Shown here piece after piece: positions 17,785 through 26,776 of a stretch of 64,000 bases of DNA. The position numbers were made by a program, and so were the translations under genes. This DNA is from Thiobacillus sp. SCUT-2. Lineage in GTDB: Bacteria > Pseudomonadota > Gammaproteobacteria > Burkholderiales > Thiobacillaceae. The notes below the pieces were generated by a model. That model ran no database searches and had not been told where the DNA came from. It saw only the letters and a list, made by a program, of their open reading frames with translations. The DNA is taken from contig NZ_CP141769.1 of NCBI RefSeq assembly GCF_035621355.1, positions 1,860,001 through 1,924,000 of the forward strand. Reading direction: 5' to 3'. Every line of letters starts with the position of its first letter. Position 1 is the first letter of the stretch.

Positions 17785-18843
17785 GTGCAGAACAAAGAGC
17801 AAAATCAGCCTGACAATGGTGTGCCTATCGCCGAAGCCGACGAGCCACCTGTCGAAACTCTCCCTCCAAACTGCTCCGTCAACATTCGCGGCTGGGAGGA
17901 CGACAACGAAGCTCAGGCACGAGAGTTTGGCGAGGGCGTGATGTCGCTCGCGAAGGAGCTATCGCGCTATCTCGATCTAAGCCGCCTGAAATCGATCATC
18001 ATCGGTTGGGACTATGCTGAGGCGCTTGCGAGTGTCGATCGCGGAGACGGCATCCCGCCAGCAGCGCCGACGGCAAACGAGTATGGGCAGGGTGGCGCCA
18101 TGGCTGTCCATGTGGTCCACAACGACGAGATCTGGAGTGTCGTCGTGATCTGGACCGGGTTGGTGCGCCAGCTAAACGAGACGGATCACCCGGAGCATAA
18201 GCTGGCTCTCCAAACCTTCGTCCATGAGTTGGTTCACGTTGACGATTTGCGGTTGTTTACTCGAACCTATCCCGATGGCTGGCGAGCGGCGAAACCCAGG
18301 AATGGGAGAGATGCCAACCTTCAGCCGATCGTAAACCCCTGCCAATCCGAATACTCTGCACAACGTCGCGCTGCTTGGGCGGCACCCGAACACGGCCTCG
18401 ATCTCCTCGACATGCTAGGTGAGGCGATGAAAGACGTAGATGACCAAATTCGGTCCGCACGTCTGAGCTACCGCCTGCATGGAGAAATGGAGAAGTACTG
18501 GCCTGTCGTGGTTGAGCGGTTGACGTTTCTATTCCAAGCAATCGGATATGGCCTCGGTCACGCCGATTGGGTTGAGGCGAATGCCGACGATCATCCCGAA
18601 CTTGCAGCTCGCTACCGCGCCAAGCTCGAGGAGCTCGCCGGTTATCCTTCCGGATGGATGCTTGACGCTTGCCGAGACGCAGTCCAACCATTCTTCGATC
18701 TCAAGGAATGGATCGATCAGGAAATCTATGATCCGTTGATCGAGGTGTTGGAACGGCTTCTTAACCAGAACGGAATGTACACGCGTGCGCATGGCGACGG
18801 AATCTATGTCGACATGCCCTACACCGGGGTCCACGATCTTTAG
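17785..18843 (+). CDS. Putative zinc metallopeptidase of unknown family next to nucC
   Basis: 352 residues from a GTG with a purine-rich site upstream. The one clear motif is 'FVHELVHVDD' (His147, Glu148, His151), an HExxH zinc site; a third ligand is not obvious, with acidic residues around 205-240 as candidates. There is no signal peptide, so it should be cytoplasmic. An overlapping short frame starting at the ATG at 17748 (MAVRSPRAKKKLSAEQRAKS) suggests the true N terminus may be longer, with a frameshift. It lies 54 bp after nucC and may be a CBASS accessory. The family is unknown to me. Confidence 0.65.
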   Translation: MQNKEQNQPDNGVPIAEADEPPVETLPPNCSVNIRGWEDDNEAQAREFGEGVMSLAKELSRYLDLSRLKSIIIGWDYAEALASVDRGDGIPPAAPTANEYGQGGAMAVHVVHNDEIWSVVVIWTGLVRQLNETDHPEHKLALQTFVHELVHVDDLRLFTRTYPDGWRAAKPRNGRDANLQPIVNPCQSEYSAQRRAAWAAPEHGLDLLDMLGEAMKDVDDQIRSARLSYRLHGEMEKYWPVVVERLTFLFQAIGYGLGHADWVEANADDHPELAARYRAKLEELAGYPSGWMLDACRDAVQPFFDLKEWIDQEIYDPLIEVLERLLNQNGMYTRAHGDGIYVDMPYTGVHDL

Positions 18844-19212
18844 ACGGTCGAGACACTGAGCCTGACCCGGCTGCCGGACCGGTCAGCGTCGGTGAAGACG
18901 CGCAGCTTGTGCGGGTGCTATCCGCAGCTGGCGAAGTGATTCGCATCTGTCTTGACCGCACTGGCCGGGAATTCGTCGCGCCCAAGGTCGGATGTTCTGG
19001 CCAACCTCCTCGACTAGGGCGCCGCATATCTCTGGGAGACACCGCCCTAATGCGCCACTTGGGGCTGAGCTCGCCATTTTCGCCGCTGTGGCTCTAGGCT
19101 GGTTCATAGATTGGCGATAATTAGCGATTCCTGCGAATTAGCGGCAGCAGAGCAATGGACTTCCCGAGCCGCTTCTGTTATCTTATACGCTGAAATTCGC
19201 ACTTTATGCTAA
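18844..19212. other. Intergenic region with an AbiEi-like N-terminal remnant
   Basis: There is no complete gene here. Forward-frame codons from about 18898 read 'EDAQLVRVLSAAGEVIRI', nearly the same as 'RAQLVRVLSAARDVIHV' at the N terminus of the AbiEi-like protein at 19213, and then degenerate. This looks like a decayed duplicate start. A weak promoter-like pair (TGGACT, 17 bp, TATCTT) at 19156-19184 precedes the AbiE operon. Confidence 0.4.
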
Positions 19213-20031
19213 ATGTCGCATATGGAACAAGATTCTCCCCGTCTCCCTCAAGGTCGTGCACAGCTGGTCCGTGTCCTGTCCGCGGCGAGGGACGTAATTC
19301 ACGTGGATGACGTTGTCACCACTCTGCAACTCGACCGCATCGCGGCCGCCCAGCGTCTTTCGCGCTGGACCGAGCAAGGTTGGCTGAGACGCGTCGGTCG
19401 GGGAGCCTATGTCGCCGCTTCGATCGACACGATGGGGTCCGATCGCGTTCTCGACGATCCCTGGGTGCTCGTGCCCGCGCTCTTCGCGCCTGCATATATA
19501 GGCGGGCGCACAGCCGCCGAGCATTGGGATCTCACAGAGCAAATCTTCAAAGACATCGTCGTGATGACGGCTCAGGCCGTGCGACAGAAGCGACAGGAGC
19601 GGCACGGCGCGCTGTTCTCGCTGAAGCACATCGATGAGCGGAAGCTCTTTGGCACGAAGAGTGTCTGGCGACATCAGACCCGCGTGCCCGTCTCCGACGT
19701 GCACCGCACTGTCATCGATATGCTGGACGACCCCGCGGTCGGCGGCGGCATCCAGCATGTAGCGGATTGCCTTGCTGCCTATCTGCGACGTGCCGATCGC
19801 AACAACGAAAAGGTCATCGAGTACGCGGTGCGTCTCGGCAACGGCGCCATCTTTAAACGCCTCGGTTTTCTGGCCGAGCGCTTGTCCGACGATGCCGAGC
19901 TCGCCCGTCTTTGCGAAAACCATCTGAGCGGCGGCCATGCGAAGCTCGACCCTGCCCAGGATGGATCGCATGTGGTGACAAAGTGGCGGCTGCGCGTGCC
20001 CCAACGCTGGGCTCGCGAGGAAACGACATGA
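19213..20031 (+). CDS. AbiEi-type antitoxin / transcriptional regulator
   Basis: 272 residues. An N-terminal winged HTH (about 10-60, 'AAAQRLSRWTEQGWLRRVGR', 'GAYV') is followed by the AbiEi antitoxin domain ('APAYIGGRTAAEHWDLTEQI', 'VHRTVIDMLDDPAVGGG'). AbiEi proteins repress their own operon and neutralise the AbiEii toxin. The gene overlaps the toxin gene by 4 bp (ATGA). A start at 19222 is also possible. Confidence 0.87.
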   Translation: MSHMEQDSPRLPQGRAQLVRVLSAARDVIHVDDVVTTLQLDRIAAAQRLSRWTEQGWLRRVGRGAYVAASIDTMGSDRVLDDPWVLVPALFAPAYIGGRTAAEHWDLTEQIFKDIVVMTAQAVRQKRQERHGALFSLKHIDERKLFGTKSVWRHQTRVPVSDVHRTVIDMLDDPAVGGGIQHVADCLAAYLRRADRNNEKVIEYAVRLGNGAIFKRLGFLAERLSDDAELARLCENHLSGGHAKLDPAQDGSHVVTKWRLRVPQRWAREETT

Positions 20032-21485
20032 TCGATAAGCGTGAAATCCTCGCGATCTCCCAGCAGACGTCCCTAACGCCACACGTCGTCGAGAAGGACT
20101 ATGTCCTCGGATGGATGCTCGCGGGCATCTACAGCCACGAAGACCTCGCGGAAAGTTGGGTGTTCAAAGGCGGCACCTGCCTGAAGAAGTGTTTCTTCGA
20201 GACCTACCGCTTCTCCGAGGACCTCGACTTCACGCTTACAAAGCCGGAGCACCTCGACGCCGACTTTCTGAAGAACGCATTTTCTGAGATCGGCGAGTGG
20301 ATTTACGAACAGACCGGCATCGAGATTCCAGCCGACAAGCAGGAATTCGAAATCTATCAGAACCCGCGCGGCCAAATCTCGTGCCAGGGAAAGATCAGCT
20401 ACAAGGGGCCCGTCTCATCGACCCACGGTCTTCCGCGGATCAAGCTCGACCTGACAGCGGACGAGCGTGTCGTTCTGCCGCCCGTCCAAGCACAGATTTT
20501 TCACCCCTACAGCGACGCTCCAGAGGATGGCATTCACGTCCTGGCCTACGACTACATAGAGGCGTTCGCCGAAAAATTCCGGGCTCTCGCCGAGCGAACG
20601 CGTCCTCGGGACCTTTACGACGTGGTGAATCTGTACCGAAACAGCGAGGCGCGCCCGGAGCCGCGGCGCTTCATGGAAGTTCTGCGCGCCAAATGCGAAT
20701 TCAAGGGCATCGGCATTCCGAGCATAGCTGACCTTGAGCCTCACCGTGGGGATCTTGAGGCCGGCTGGACCCACATGCTGGAACACCAGCTCCCGGCGCT
20801 TCTACCAGTTGCGACTTTTTGGGACGCGCTCCCAGAGATCTTCGCCTGGCTCCAAGGCGCTATTCCGCAACCCCTCGCGGCGATGCCCGTCGGCGCCGGT
20901 GATACACTCATCCGCGAGCGCATCGTCGGCCTGCCCGCCGGCGGCCGCGGGCAAAACTATATCGAGATGATCCGCTTCGCAGCGGCCAACCGTCTCCTCG
21001 TTGAAATCGATTATCGCGATAAGCAGGGCAACCGCTCAACGAGAGCAATCGAGGCTTACTCGCTTCGCCGCTCGCAGGCGGGAGACGTGTTGCTCATGGC
21101 CGTGCGTGCGGACAATGGCCAACCGCGCAGCTATCTGGTCAATAGCATTCTTGGGGTGAACGCCACTCAGACGTCATTCTCGCCGCGATATCCCATCGAA
21201 CTCACGCCGTCTGGCCCCCAGACCATTCCGCACACCGCGAGCTCGGGTTCAGGAAGTGTGTTCGGACTGGGCCGTTCACCCATTCGGCGCTCGCCTGTAC
21301 GCCGACCGGTCCGAAGCACGAGTTTCGGGGCGGCAAGCGGTCCAACCTACGTTTTCAAATGTACCGTCTGTGGAAAGACCTTCAATAAGAAGAGCTATGA
21401 CGCGACGTTGAACAAGCACAAAAACAATCGAACGGGCTACGAATGTTACGGCACGTTCGGAGCCTTCGTGAGAACGAAATACTAG
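20028..21485 (+). CDS. AbiEii-type nucleotidyltransferase toxin fused to a WYL and a zinc-finger-like domain
   Basis: 485 residues from the ATG that overlaps the antitoxin stop. The N-terminal AbiEii domain has 'VFKGGTCLKKCF' and 'RFSEDLDFTL' (Asp66, Asp68), then 'IKLDLTADERV' and 'AEKFRALAERTRPRDLYDV'. After about residue 290 comes a WYL-like domain ('FAAANRLLVEIDYRDKQGN', 'RAIEAYSLRRSQAGDVLLMA', 'LVNSILGV'), and the C terminus (about 441-485) carries a finger-like 'YVFKCTVCGKTFNK' with later His and Cys residues. The usual toxin ends before these extensions, which could add ligand and nucleic-acid sensing. Confidence 0.82.
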   Translation: MIDKREILAISQQTSLTPHVVEKDYVLGWMLAGIYSHEDLAESWVFKGGTCLKKCFFETYRFSEDLDFTLTKPEHLDADFLKNAFSEIGEWIYEQTGIEIPADKQEFEIYQNPRGQISCQGKISYKGPVSSTHGLPRIKLDLTADERVVLPPVQAQIFHPYSDAPEDGIHVLAYDYIEAFAEKFRALAERTRPRDLYDVVNLYRNSEARPEPRRFMEVLRAKCEFKGIGIPSIADLEPHRGDLEAGWTHMLEHQLPALLPVATFWDALPEIFAWLQGAIPQPLAAMPVGAGDTLIRERIVGLPAGGRGQNYIEMIRFAAANRLLVEIDYRDKQGNRSTRAIEAYSLRRSQAGDVLLMAVRADNGQPRSYLVNSILGVNATQTSFSPRYPIELTPSGPQTIPHTASSGSGSVFGLGRSPIRRSPVRRPVRSTSFGAASGPTYVFKCTVCGKTFNKKSYDATLNKHKNNRTGYECYGTFGAFVRTKY

Positions 21486-21525
21486 CGAGACCGCGGTCAA
21501 TAGCTGAGGAGACAAACCTGGCGAC

Positions 21526-24500
21526 ATGGGCGCAAGCGAGACGAAGAACGATCCGCTCTTCAAAAGAAGATTCGACAGGGGGGATATGAGCAAGGATTAT
21601 CTCGAGGACATTAGCCGGGTCTCATTGAGGACCGCGGAGATAACCGATGCCGATGCCTATGCGCGGACGATGGCCAGCCTCGAGCAACAGGCCTTTTGGT
21701 CCGGTCGCGGCAAAGTCCGCAAACTTTGGCCACACCAGCGTACGGCGATCGCACTCGCTGCGGCGTACGTCTGCTCAGACAAAACGCTGGACGTAGGTGG
21801 CACCGAAGCGGCGCTGATAAAGATGCCGACAGGGACCGGTAAGTCGGGCGTCGTGGCCAGTATCGCACGTTGCCTTCCAACTATACGGCGCGTTCTCGTA
21901 CTCACTCCTAGGACAGCATTGGCAGATCAGCTCAGGAGCGACGTCGCCGAGCGATTCTGGGGCAACATGGGCTACGAGGTTCAACCTCCTCAGACGTGGT
22001 CCGATGCTTCGATCGAGCTCGCCCAGGTCGAGCTTCTGCTCCCCAATGTCCAGCAGCTAAAGCACCTGATGCAATTGCCCGTTGGCGAGCGGATGGTGCT
22101 CGTTGGAACACTTCAAGCCCTTGACCAAATCCGAACCAAGCGCGACGAACTTGACCGCAAATCCCGACGCGGACGGCCTCTGACGGTTGAGGAACTTGAA
22201 ACTCAGGACATCACTGGGCGGATGATGTCTTGGCTAAAGGGATTCGACCTCGTTGTAGTCGATGAAGGCCATTACGAGCCCGCCCCCTCTTGGAGTCGAA
22301 GCGTCCGAGAACTTAAACGCCCCACCATCTTGCTCAGCGCGACACCGTTCCGAAATGACTACAAACTCTTCCAGGTGAAGGGCCGCTTTGTCTTCAACTA
22401 CCCCTTTCAAGCCGCGCGCGACGAAAACATCGTACGCGCGGTAGAGATGGTCGAGATCGTCGCGGGTAAGCGTCGGAGGCAACGCGAGAAGGCGAGCGAC
22501 AAGGACAACATCACGCCCACTCGCCTGACGCGAGAAGATCGCAGCGCTGTCGACGACTTCGTCGCGGGCCTGAAATCTCAGCTGCCGCCTTTGCTGAAAG
22601 CGTCAAACGTCGTCCGACCGAAGGTGATTGTGCGGGCCGGCTCGTTTGAGATTTTGGAGCTGCTTCAGACCAAACTCGAAAAAGCATTCGGCGAGGCGCC
22701 CGTGCTTATCCATGATCGGGTGGAAGGCAACGTCGCCGAACAGCAGCGCCGCCGCTACAACAATGTCGCCCGAGCGCGTACGAAGGACTCCGACGCCACC
22801 TATTGGCTACATCAGAGCAAATTGCTGGAAGGCATCGACGAGCCGACTTACGTTGCGGTAGCAATCTTCGATCCGTTCACCAACGCTCGACAGCTCGTAC
22901 AGCAAGTCGGGCGCGTCCTAAGATCGACTGATCCGACCCGAATGGCGCGACAGACCGCCCATGTCCTACTCCCCAGCGGACTGTTCACAGCGGCACAACT
23001 GGAGTGGGCGCGCTACTTGGAATTCGAAGCGTACGCGGCGACAGGTCTTGGCGGCATTGTCCCGAGCGAGGCTTACCTCCCAGAGAAGATCGTCGGCGCA
23101 ATGCCAGAGATGCAGTACGTGGATGGGCGATTCCGGCATCGGCTGCCCGACTCTGTGTCTGTCGGGGCAGACGACATTGTCGTACCGCGCCGGGCGGCCG
23201 TCTTCGAGACCGAAGACGCGTTCGACCTCGGCATCGCCAGCACCGAAATTCTCGAAAGCATTCTGGCCAGCAACCGCTTTGTCGTCCGACCGATCGATGG
23301 GCTGCCCCCAGATGTGTTGGGCTGGACCTTCTTCACGGTCGACGAGAGCCCCTACCTCTCTAATCACTTTATTACCGAGTGGCGGTTTGGGGTCGCACTG
23401 GCCGCACGTGTGCGCAATCACCTCTTCGTCTTCGATTCCGATGGCCTGACCTTTAGTCCGTCGCGCGTCGGTGCCGCCCGACCGGGAGAGGGCAGCATGA
23501 CCCGGCTGCTTCCCGCGAACTCGACAATCACCCAGGTTTCAGCGAACTCGCTCGACATGTCCGATCGGGCGATCCGGTCTCTTACCCAAAGGACGCGGTC
23601 CTTTGCCGAGACGTTCACCGACTTGCTCGATCCGATGCTCCGCCCCACAACGGTTACGGGGTATGTCGGAGGATCAGGTCGTTACATCGGCATCGTCCGT
23701 GCGAAGGTGGCCGACGCCACCGATGAGAACGTCTCCATCACCGATTTCATGGCCTGGGCACGAGAGATCGAAGTCCAGCTCACCGACAAAAATGCTTCAC
23801 CCAACTCCGTCTTCCTGCGGTACGCGACGCGCGTCACGCCTGATCGCGATAAGGCCGAGAAGCCGGTAAACATTTTGCTCGACCTGACCGAGGAAGCTCT
23901 GCGCGAGTTCGGGCTTCGCGGTGGCGGGGACCGCGCTAGTCCGCCAGACGGCGTATTAGCATATGAAGATCTGTGTGCCGACATCGAGAACAATAAGTTC
24001 TCGATCAAGGGTTTGGATGGCGTAGATGTTGCCTGCTCGATCCGGTTCAATCCTGAAACATTGCGATATGCGATCAGCAGCAAGGCGCTGAACGAGCGCC
24101 ATCCTCCGCTTGCAACATCTCGAGCCAATCGCGCAATTGCGCTGACGGAACGGATCAACACTTCCCAGGCATTCCGGGTGCTCACCTCACAGGACGGCGT
24201 CGTTTACATGTATGGCGAGTTTCTGAAGGCGCGCGATGTGCTAAGCGCAACGGGGACTGTACTGCCGCTAGAATGCGCCGTAGCCATTCCCGAACTTCGC
24301 GACACCAAGAGTGAAAAGGGCGAGAACTTTTTCTCGAAACCCGCCACGTGGGCGAAGTCATCCGTCTTCGGCTTGGTCAAGTCATACTGTGCCAATCCAG
24401 GCACCGGTGGCGCGAATGACCTGGAGCGAGCCCTCAGAGGCTTCGATCTCGTCCTGCTCGATGATGATTCCTCGGAGCTTGGCGATTTCATCGCAATTGG

Positions 24501-24948
24501 AGAACGGCGCCTCGCAATCGTCCATGCTAAGGCGAGTAGTAAGCTGAGCGTCGGTGGCGTCACCAAGCTCGAAGCGGTCGGTCGCCAGTCGGCCGCCTCA
24601 CTCGCGTTCTGCTCGACAATGGCGCAGGTCGACGGGATTGAAAATGACCGTTGGAAACGTCCTACACAATTCAACGCCAAGACGGTGGTCCTGCCGCGAA
24701 TTTTTCGAAATGAAAAGAACGTACCCGAGAACGATGTCGCGGCTACGGTCAGAGCAGCCCTCACGAATCCGAGCTACGACCGCGAGGTCTGGATTGTCGC
24801 AGGCCGCCTATTGGATGTGGAGAAAACTCGCGACCGAGCCCGCAAGAAGGCGCTGACAAACCGCGATCGACAGCTATTAATGTTTCTGGAAAGCCTCGGG
24901 ACCGCTTGCGGGCGGGCGAACGCGAGGTTGAGAATCTTCGGACACTAG
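21526..24948 (+). CDS. SF2 DEAD/DEAH-type helicase with C-terminal nuclease-like domain
   Basis: 1140 residues; the ATG at 21586 (MSKDYLED, after AGGGGGG) is a likely alternative start. The helicase core has Walker A 'MPTGTGKSGVV' (about 100-110), 'VVVDEGHYEP', 'LLSATPFRND' and the C-lobe 'QQVGRVLRSTDPTRM'. Near residues 980-1010, 'LVLLDDDSSELGDFIAIG' followed by 'LAIVHAKAS' looks like a PD-(D/E)xK nuclease core (acidic strand then HxK). A stand-alone helicase-nuclease of this size in a defence island suggests an anti-phage or anti-plasmid role. It does not match a named system I can recall with certainty. Confidence 0.75.
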   Translation: MGASETKNDPLFKRRFDRGDMSKDYLEDISRVSLRTAEITDADAYARTMASLEQQAFWSGRGKVRKLWPHQRTAIALAAAYVCSDKTLDVGGTEAALIKMPTGTGKSGVVASIARCLPTIRRVLVLTPRTALADQLRSDVAERFWGNMGYEVQPPQTWSDASIELAQVELLLPNVQQLKHLMQLPVGERMVLVGTLQALDQIRTKRDELDRKSRRGRPLTVEELETQDITGRMMSWLKGFDLVVVDEGHYEPAPSWSRSVRELKRPTILLSATPFRNDYKLFQVKGRFVFNYPFQAARDENIVRAVEMVEIVAGKRRRQREKASDKDNITPTRLTREDRSAVDDFVAGLKSQLPPLLKASNVVRPKVIVRAGSFEILELLQTKLEKAFGEAPVLIHDRVEGNVAEQQRRRYNNVARARTKDSDATYWLHQSKLLEGIDEPTYVAVAIFDPFTNARQLVQQVGRVLRSTDPTRMARQTAHVLLPSGLFTAAQLEWARYLEFEAYAATGLGGIVPSEAYLPEKIVGAMPEMQYVDGRFRHRLPDSVSVGADDIVVPRRAAVFETEDAFDLGIASTEILESILASNRFVVRPIDGLPPDVLGWTFFTVDESPYLSNHFITEWRFGVALAARVRNHLFVFDSDGLTFSPSRVGAARPGEGSMTRLLPANSTITQVSANSLDMSDRAIRSLTQRTRSFAETFTDLLDPMLRPTTVTGYVGGSGRYIGIVRAKVADATDENVSITDFMAWAREIEVQLTDKNASPNSVFLRYATRVTPDRDKAEKPVNILLDLTEEALREFGLRGGGDRASPPDGVLAYEDLCADIENNKFSIKGLDGVDVACSIRFNPETLRYAISSKALNERHPPLATSRANRAIALTERINTSQAFRVLTSQDGVVYMYGEFLKARDVLSATGTVLPLECAVAIPELRDTKSEKGENFFSKPATWAKSSVFGLVKSYCANPGTGGANDLERALRGFDLVLLDDDSSELGDFIAIGERRLAIVHAKASSKLSVGGVTKLEAVGRQSAASLAFCSTMAQVDGIENDRWKRPTQFNAKTVVLPRIFRNEKNVPENDVAATVRAALTNPSYDREVWIVAGRLLDVEKTRDRARKKALTNRDRQLLMFLESLGTACGRANARLRIFGH

Positions 24949-25056
24949 TCCGAGCTGCCCGTGCCGCCGCCGCCTCTTGTAATCGGGGTCCGCCGGCTCC
25001 CAAAGGCGCATCCATTTGTGCAACAGGCCGTTGCACAAACCACCGGCTCAAACAGT

Positions 25057-25563
25057 CTAGGGAAGCGGATACTTCAGGATCGACCGCGGCGGATGATTTG
25101 CAGCCAACACGGCAATCTCCCAGCTATTGGTAAAGGCAGCCGAGCCAGGGAGGCGCCCCTCGACAATCGCACCTGTCTTTACGTCGACGAAGCATGCGAA
25201 ATAGTGCTGGGGTGAATGACCTCCGTTCGTGCAGATGTAGACGTTCTCATCCGCGATGGCGAGGCAAACAGGTGTGCGGCTCGGCCCTGTTGGGGACCAC
25301 GCAGCAGGATCTAGCGACGGCAAAATCGAAAAGCTCTTGCCGAAAGACAAGACCGTCACGAGCTGCCAGGGAACGAGAAAGGATTCCGCAACATCCTGAA
25401 TAAATGAGGGCCCGAGAAGGACCATGGTGCTTCGATCGCCAGTCGCCGGTTGCTGGGTTTTCAAAGCGTAAAATGTCTGCCGCCCATCCATATAGATAAA
25501 GAGATCACCAGCCTCGAGCTGTTCAAATCGGGTGGTTCGGGCAGCCGGAACGATCTCCATCAA
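25057..25563 (-). CDS. Hypothetical protein downstream of the TIR gene
   Basis: 168 residues, no family recognised. There is no signal peptide or membrane segment. The composition is beta-rich ('FEQLEAGDLFIYMDGRQTFY', 'VCLAIADENVYICTNGGHS'), suggesting a small barrel. It starts 5 bp after the TIR gene stop, so the two form a two-gene unit and it could be an immunity, sensor or effector partner. Confidence 0.6.
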   Translation of the reverse strand: MMEIVPAARTTRFEQLEAGDLFIYMDGRQTFYALKTQQPATGDRSTMVLLGPSFIQDVAESFLVPWQLVTVLSFGKSFSILPSLDPAAWSPTGPSRTPVCLAIADENVYICTNGGHSPQHYFACFVDVKTGAIVEGRLPGSAAFTNSWEIAVLAANHPPRSILKYPLP

Positions 25564-25568
25564 GCCAA

Positions 25569-26519
25569 TTACCTTTCAAGCGGCGCTACGAAGCGCCGCC
25601 ACAAATAGTCCGCGGCTTGCTCCCGGCTCATCTGCTTCAGATCAAACTGTCTTTCGAGTTGGCCGAACCCCATTCCCATCAGTGAAGTTATATACAACTC
25701 ACCTTGGGTGTCGGAGACCGTCAGGATCTCGTTGCAGGCGTTGGATCCGTGATGCCACTGTCCTTCGGCATACGAAATGCCGTCGCTAGAATGTAGGCCT
25801 CCTAGCCAAATCCGGCAGCGGCATGCGCTCTTTCCACGCAAAAACACCTCCGCCATGAACTCCGTCGCGGTGTTAGGCTGAAAATCACATTCCACGGCGT
25901 CGTCTTGCTGCGCGAGTTGATCGAGCGCCCTCTGAAAGTGATCCTTGATCACCTCGAATGCCTGTCTGCTGAACCGCCGCTTGTCAGCGTCGGTCGGCGA
26001 CCGCTTCAAGTTGGGAACGTAGGGTGCGGGGCCCACTCCACTCGGACCGGCCACCCCGGGAAAGGCTTTATGGGACCGGCCGGCTCCAGCCCCCGGAAAG
26101 GTCGGTCGTTGCGCGGGCTTCGCGCGCTTTGCATCAAGCCCATTCAGAAGCAGCCCCCGCGCAGTGCTCTCGTCGTCTCCTACCAGGGAAATATGGACGA
26201 CAGAGCTCAATAGCCCCGGAGGCTGACATTGCCGCACCATCACCGGCACCAATTTGCGTTTGAGCCCCTGGGGATCCTGGGCGAACGAAGCGGCCCATTC
26301 GGGGGAGGCGAATTGAGATTTCAGGTAGTCGGGCGACAGGACCATGATCGTGCGGTCGGCTTCGGTTGCCGCCCTTTGCATTTCGAGGACAAAGTTGCTG
26401 CCTGGCCGAAAGTCCCAGGCTTGGATCACGACCGTGAAGCCTTCCTCCTCGAGGACGAAGCCGATCCATTCGGCCCAGGCCTTGTCGGCAGAGGTGTAGC
26501 TTACGAAGAAATCCGCCAT
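25569..26519 (-). CDS. TIR-domain protein
   Basis: 316 residues from the ATG at 26519; upstream in-frame codons do not resemble the family. The TIR domain (1-130) opens 'MADFFVSYTSADKAWAEWIG', with box 2 'VIQAWDFRPGSNFVLEMQRA' and 'SPDYLKSQFASPEW', where Glu74 is the likely NADase catalytic residue. A low-complexity Pro/Gly linker (about 165-205) leads to a conserved-looking C-terminal domain ending 'EQAADYLWRRFVAPLE'. Bacterial TIR proteins deplete NAD+ or make signalling nucleotides in anti-phage defence. The trigger is unknown. Confidence 0.85.
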   Translation of the reverse strand: MADFFVSYTSADKAWAEWIGFVLEEEGFTVVIQAWDFRPGSNFVLEMQRAATEADRTIMVLSPDYLKSQFASPEWAASFAQDPQGLKRKLVPVMVRQCQPPGLLSSVVHISLVGDDESTARGLLLNGLDAKRAKPAQRPTFPGAGAGRSHKAFPGVAGPSGVGPAPYVPNLKRSPTDADKRRFSRQAFEVIKDHFQRALDQLAQQDDAVECDFQPNTATEFMAEVFLRGKSACRCRIWLGGLHSSDGISYAEGQWHHGSNACNEILTVSDTQGELYITSLMGMGFGQLERQFDLKQMSREQAADYLWRRFVAPLER

Positions 26520-26776
26520 GCACCGATCCACATCCCATGACCGTGACTCTGCACGGGCCTCTGTACAAATAGCAGGTCCACCCATTATCCATCCACCCGC
26601 CAACTGGAACGGACTCGAACCGAGGAGCTTACCGTGAACCCGGTCAGCACAGGACACTGCGGACCATGCGCAAGCCAAGGCGTGGCAGGGTCCCGTCGGA
26701 GGAAGAGGGCCGATGGTCAAGCATTATGCATTTCGTCGATCTTCGAATTCGCCCTCCTGCCCATTCGCGCTGCCCT

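Noticed and set aside
19204..20082. Minus-strand 292-codon frame opposite the AbiEi-like gene
   Set aside because: The plus-strand gene has HTH and AbiEi motifs and couples to AbiEii by ATGA; the antisense product matches nothing.
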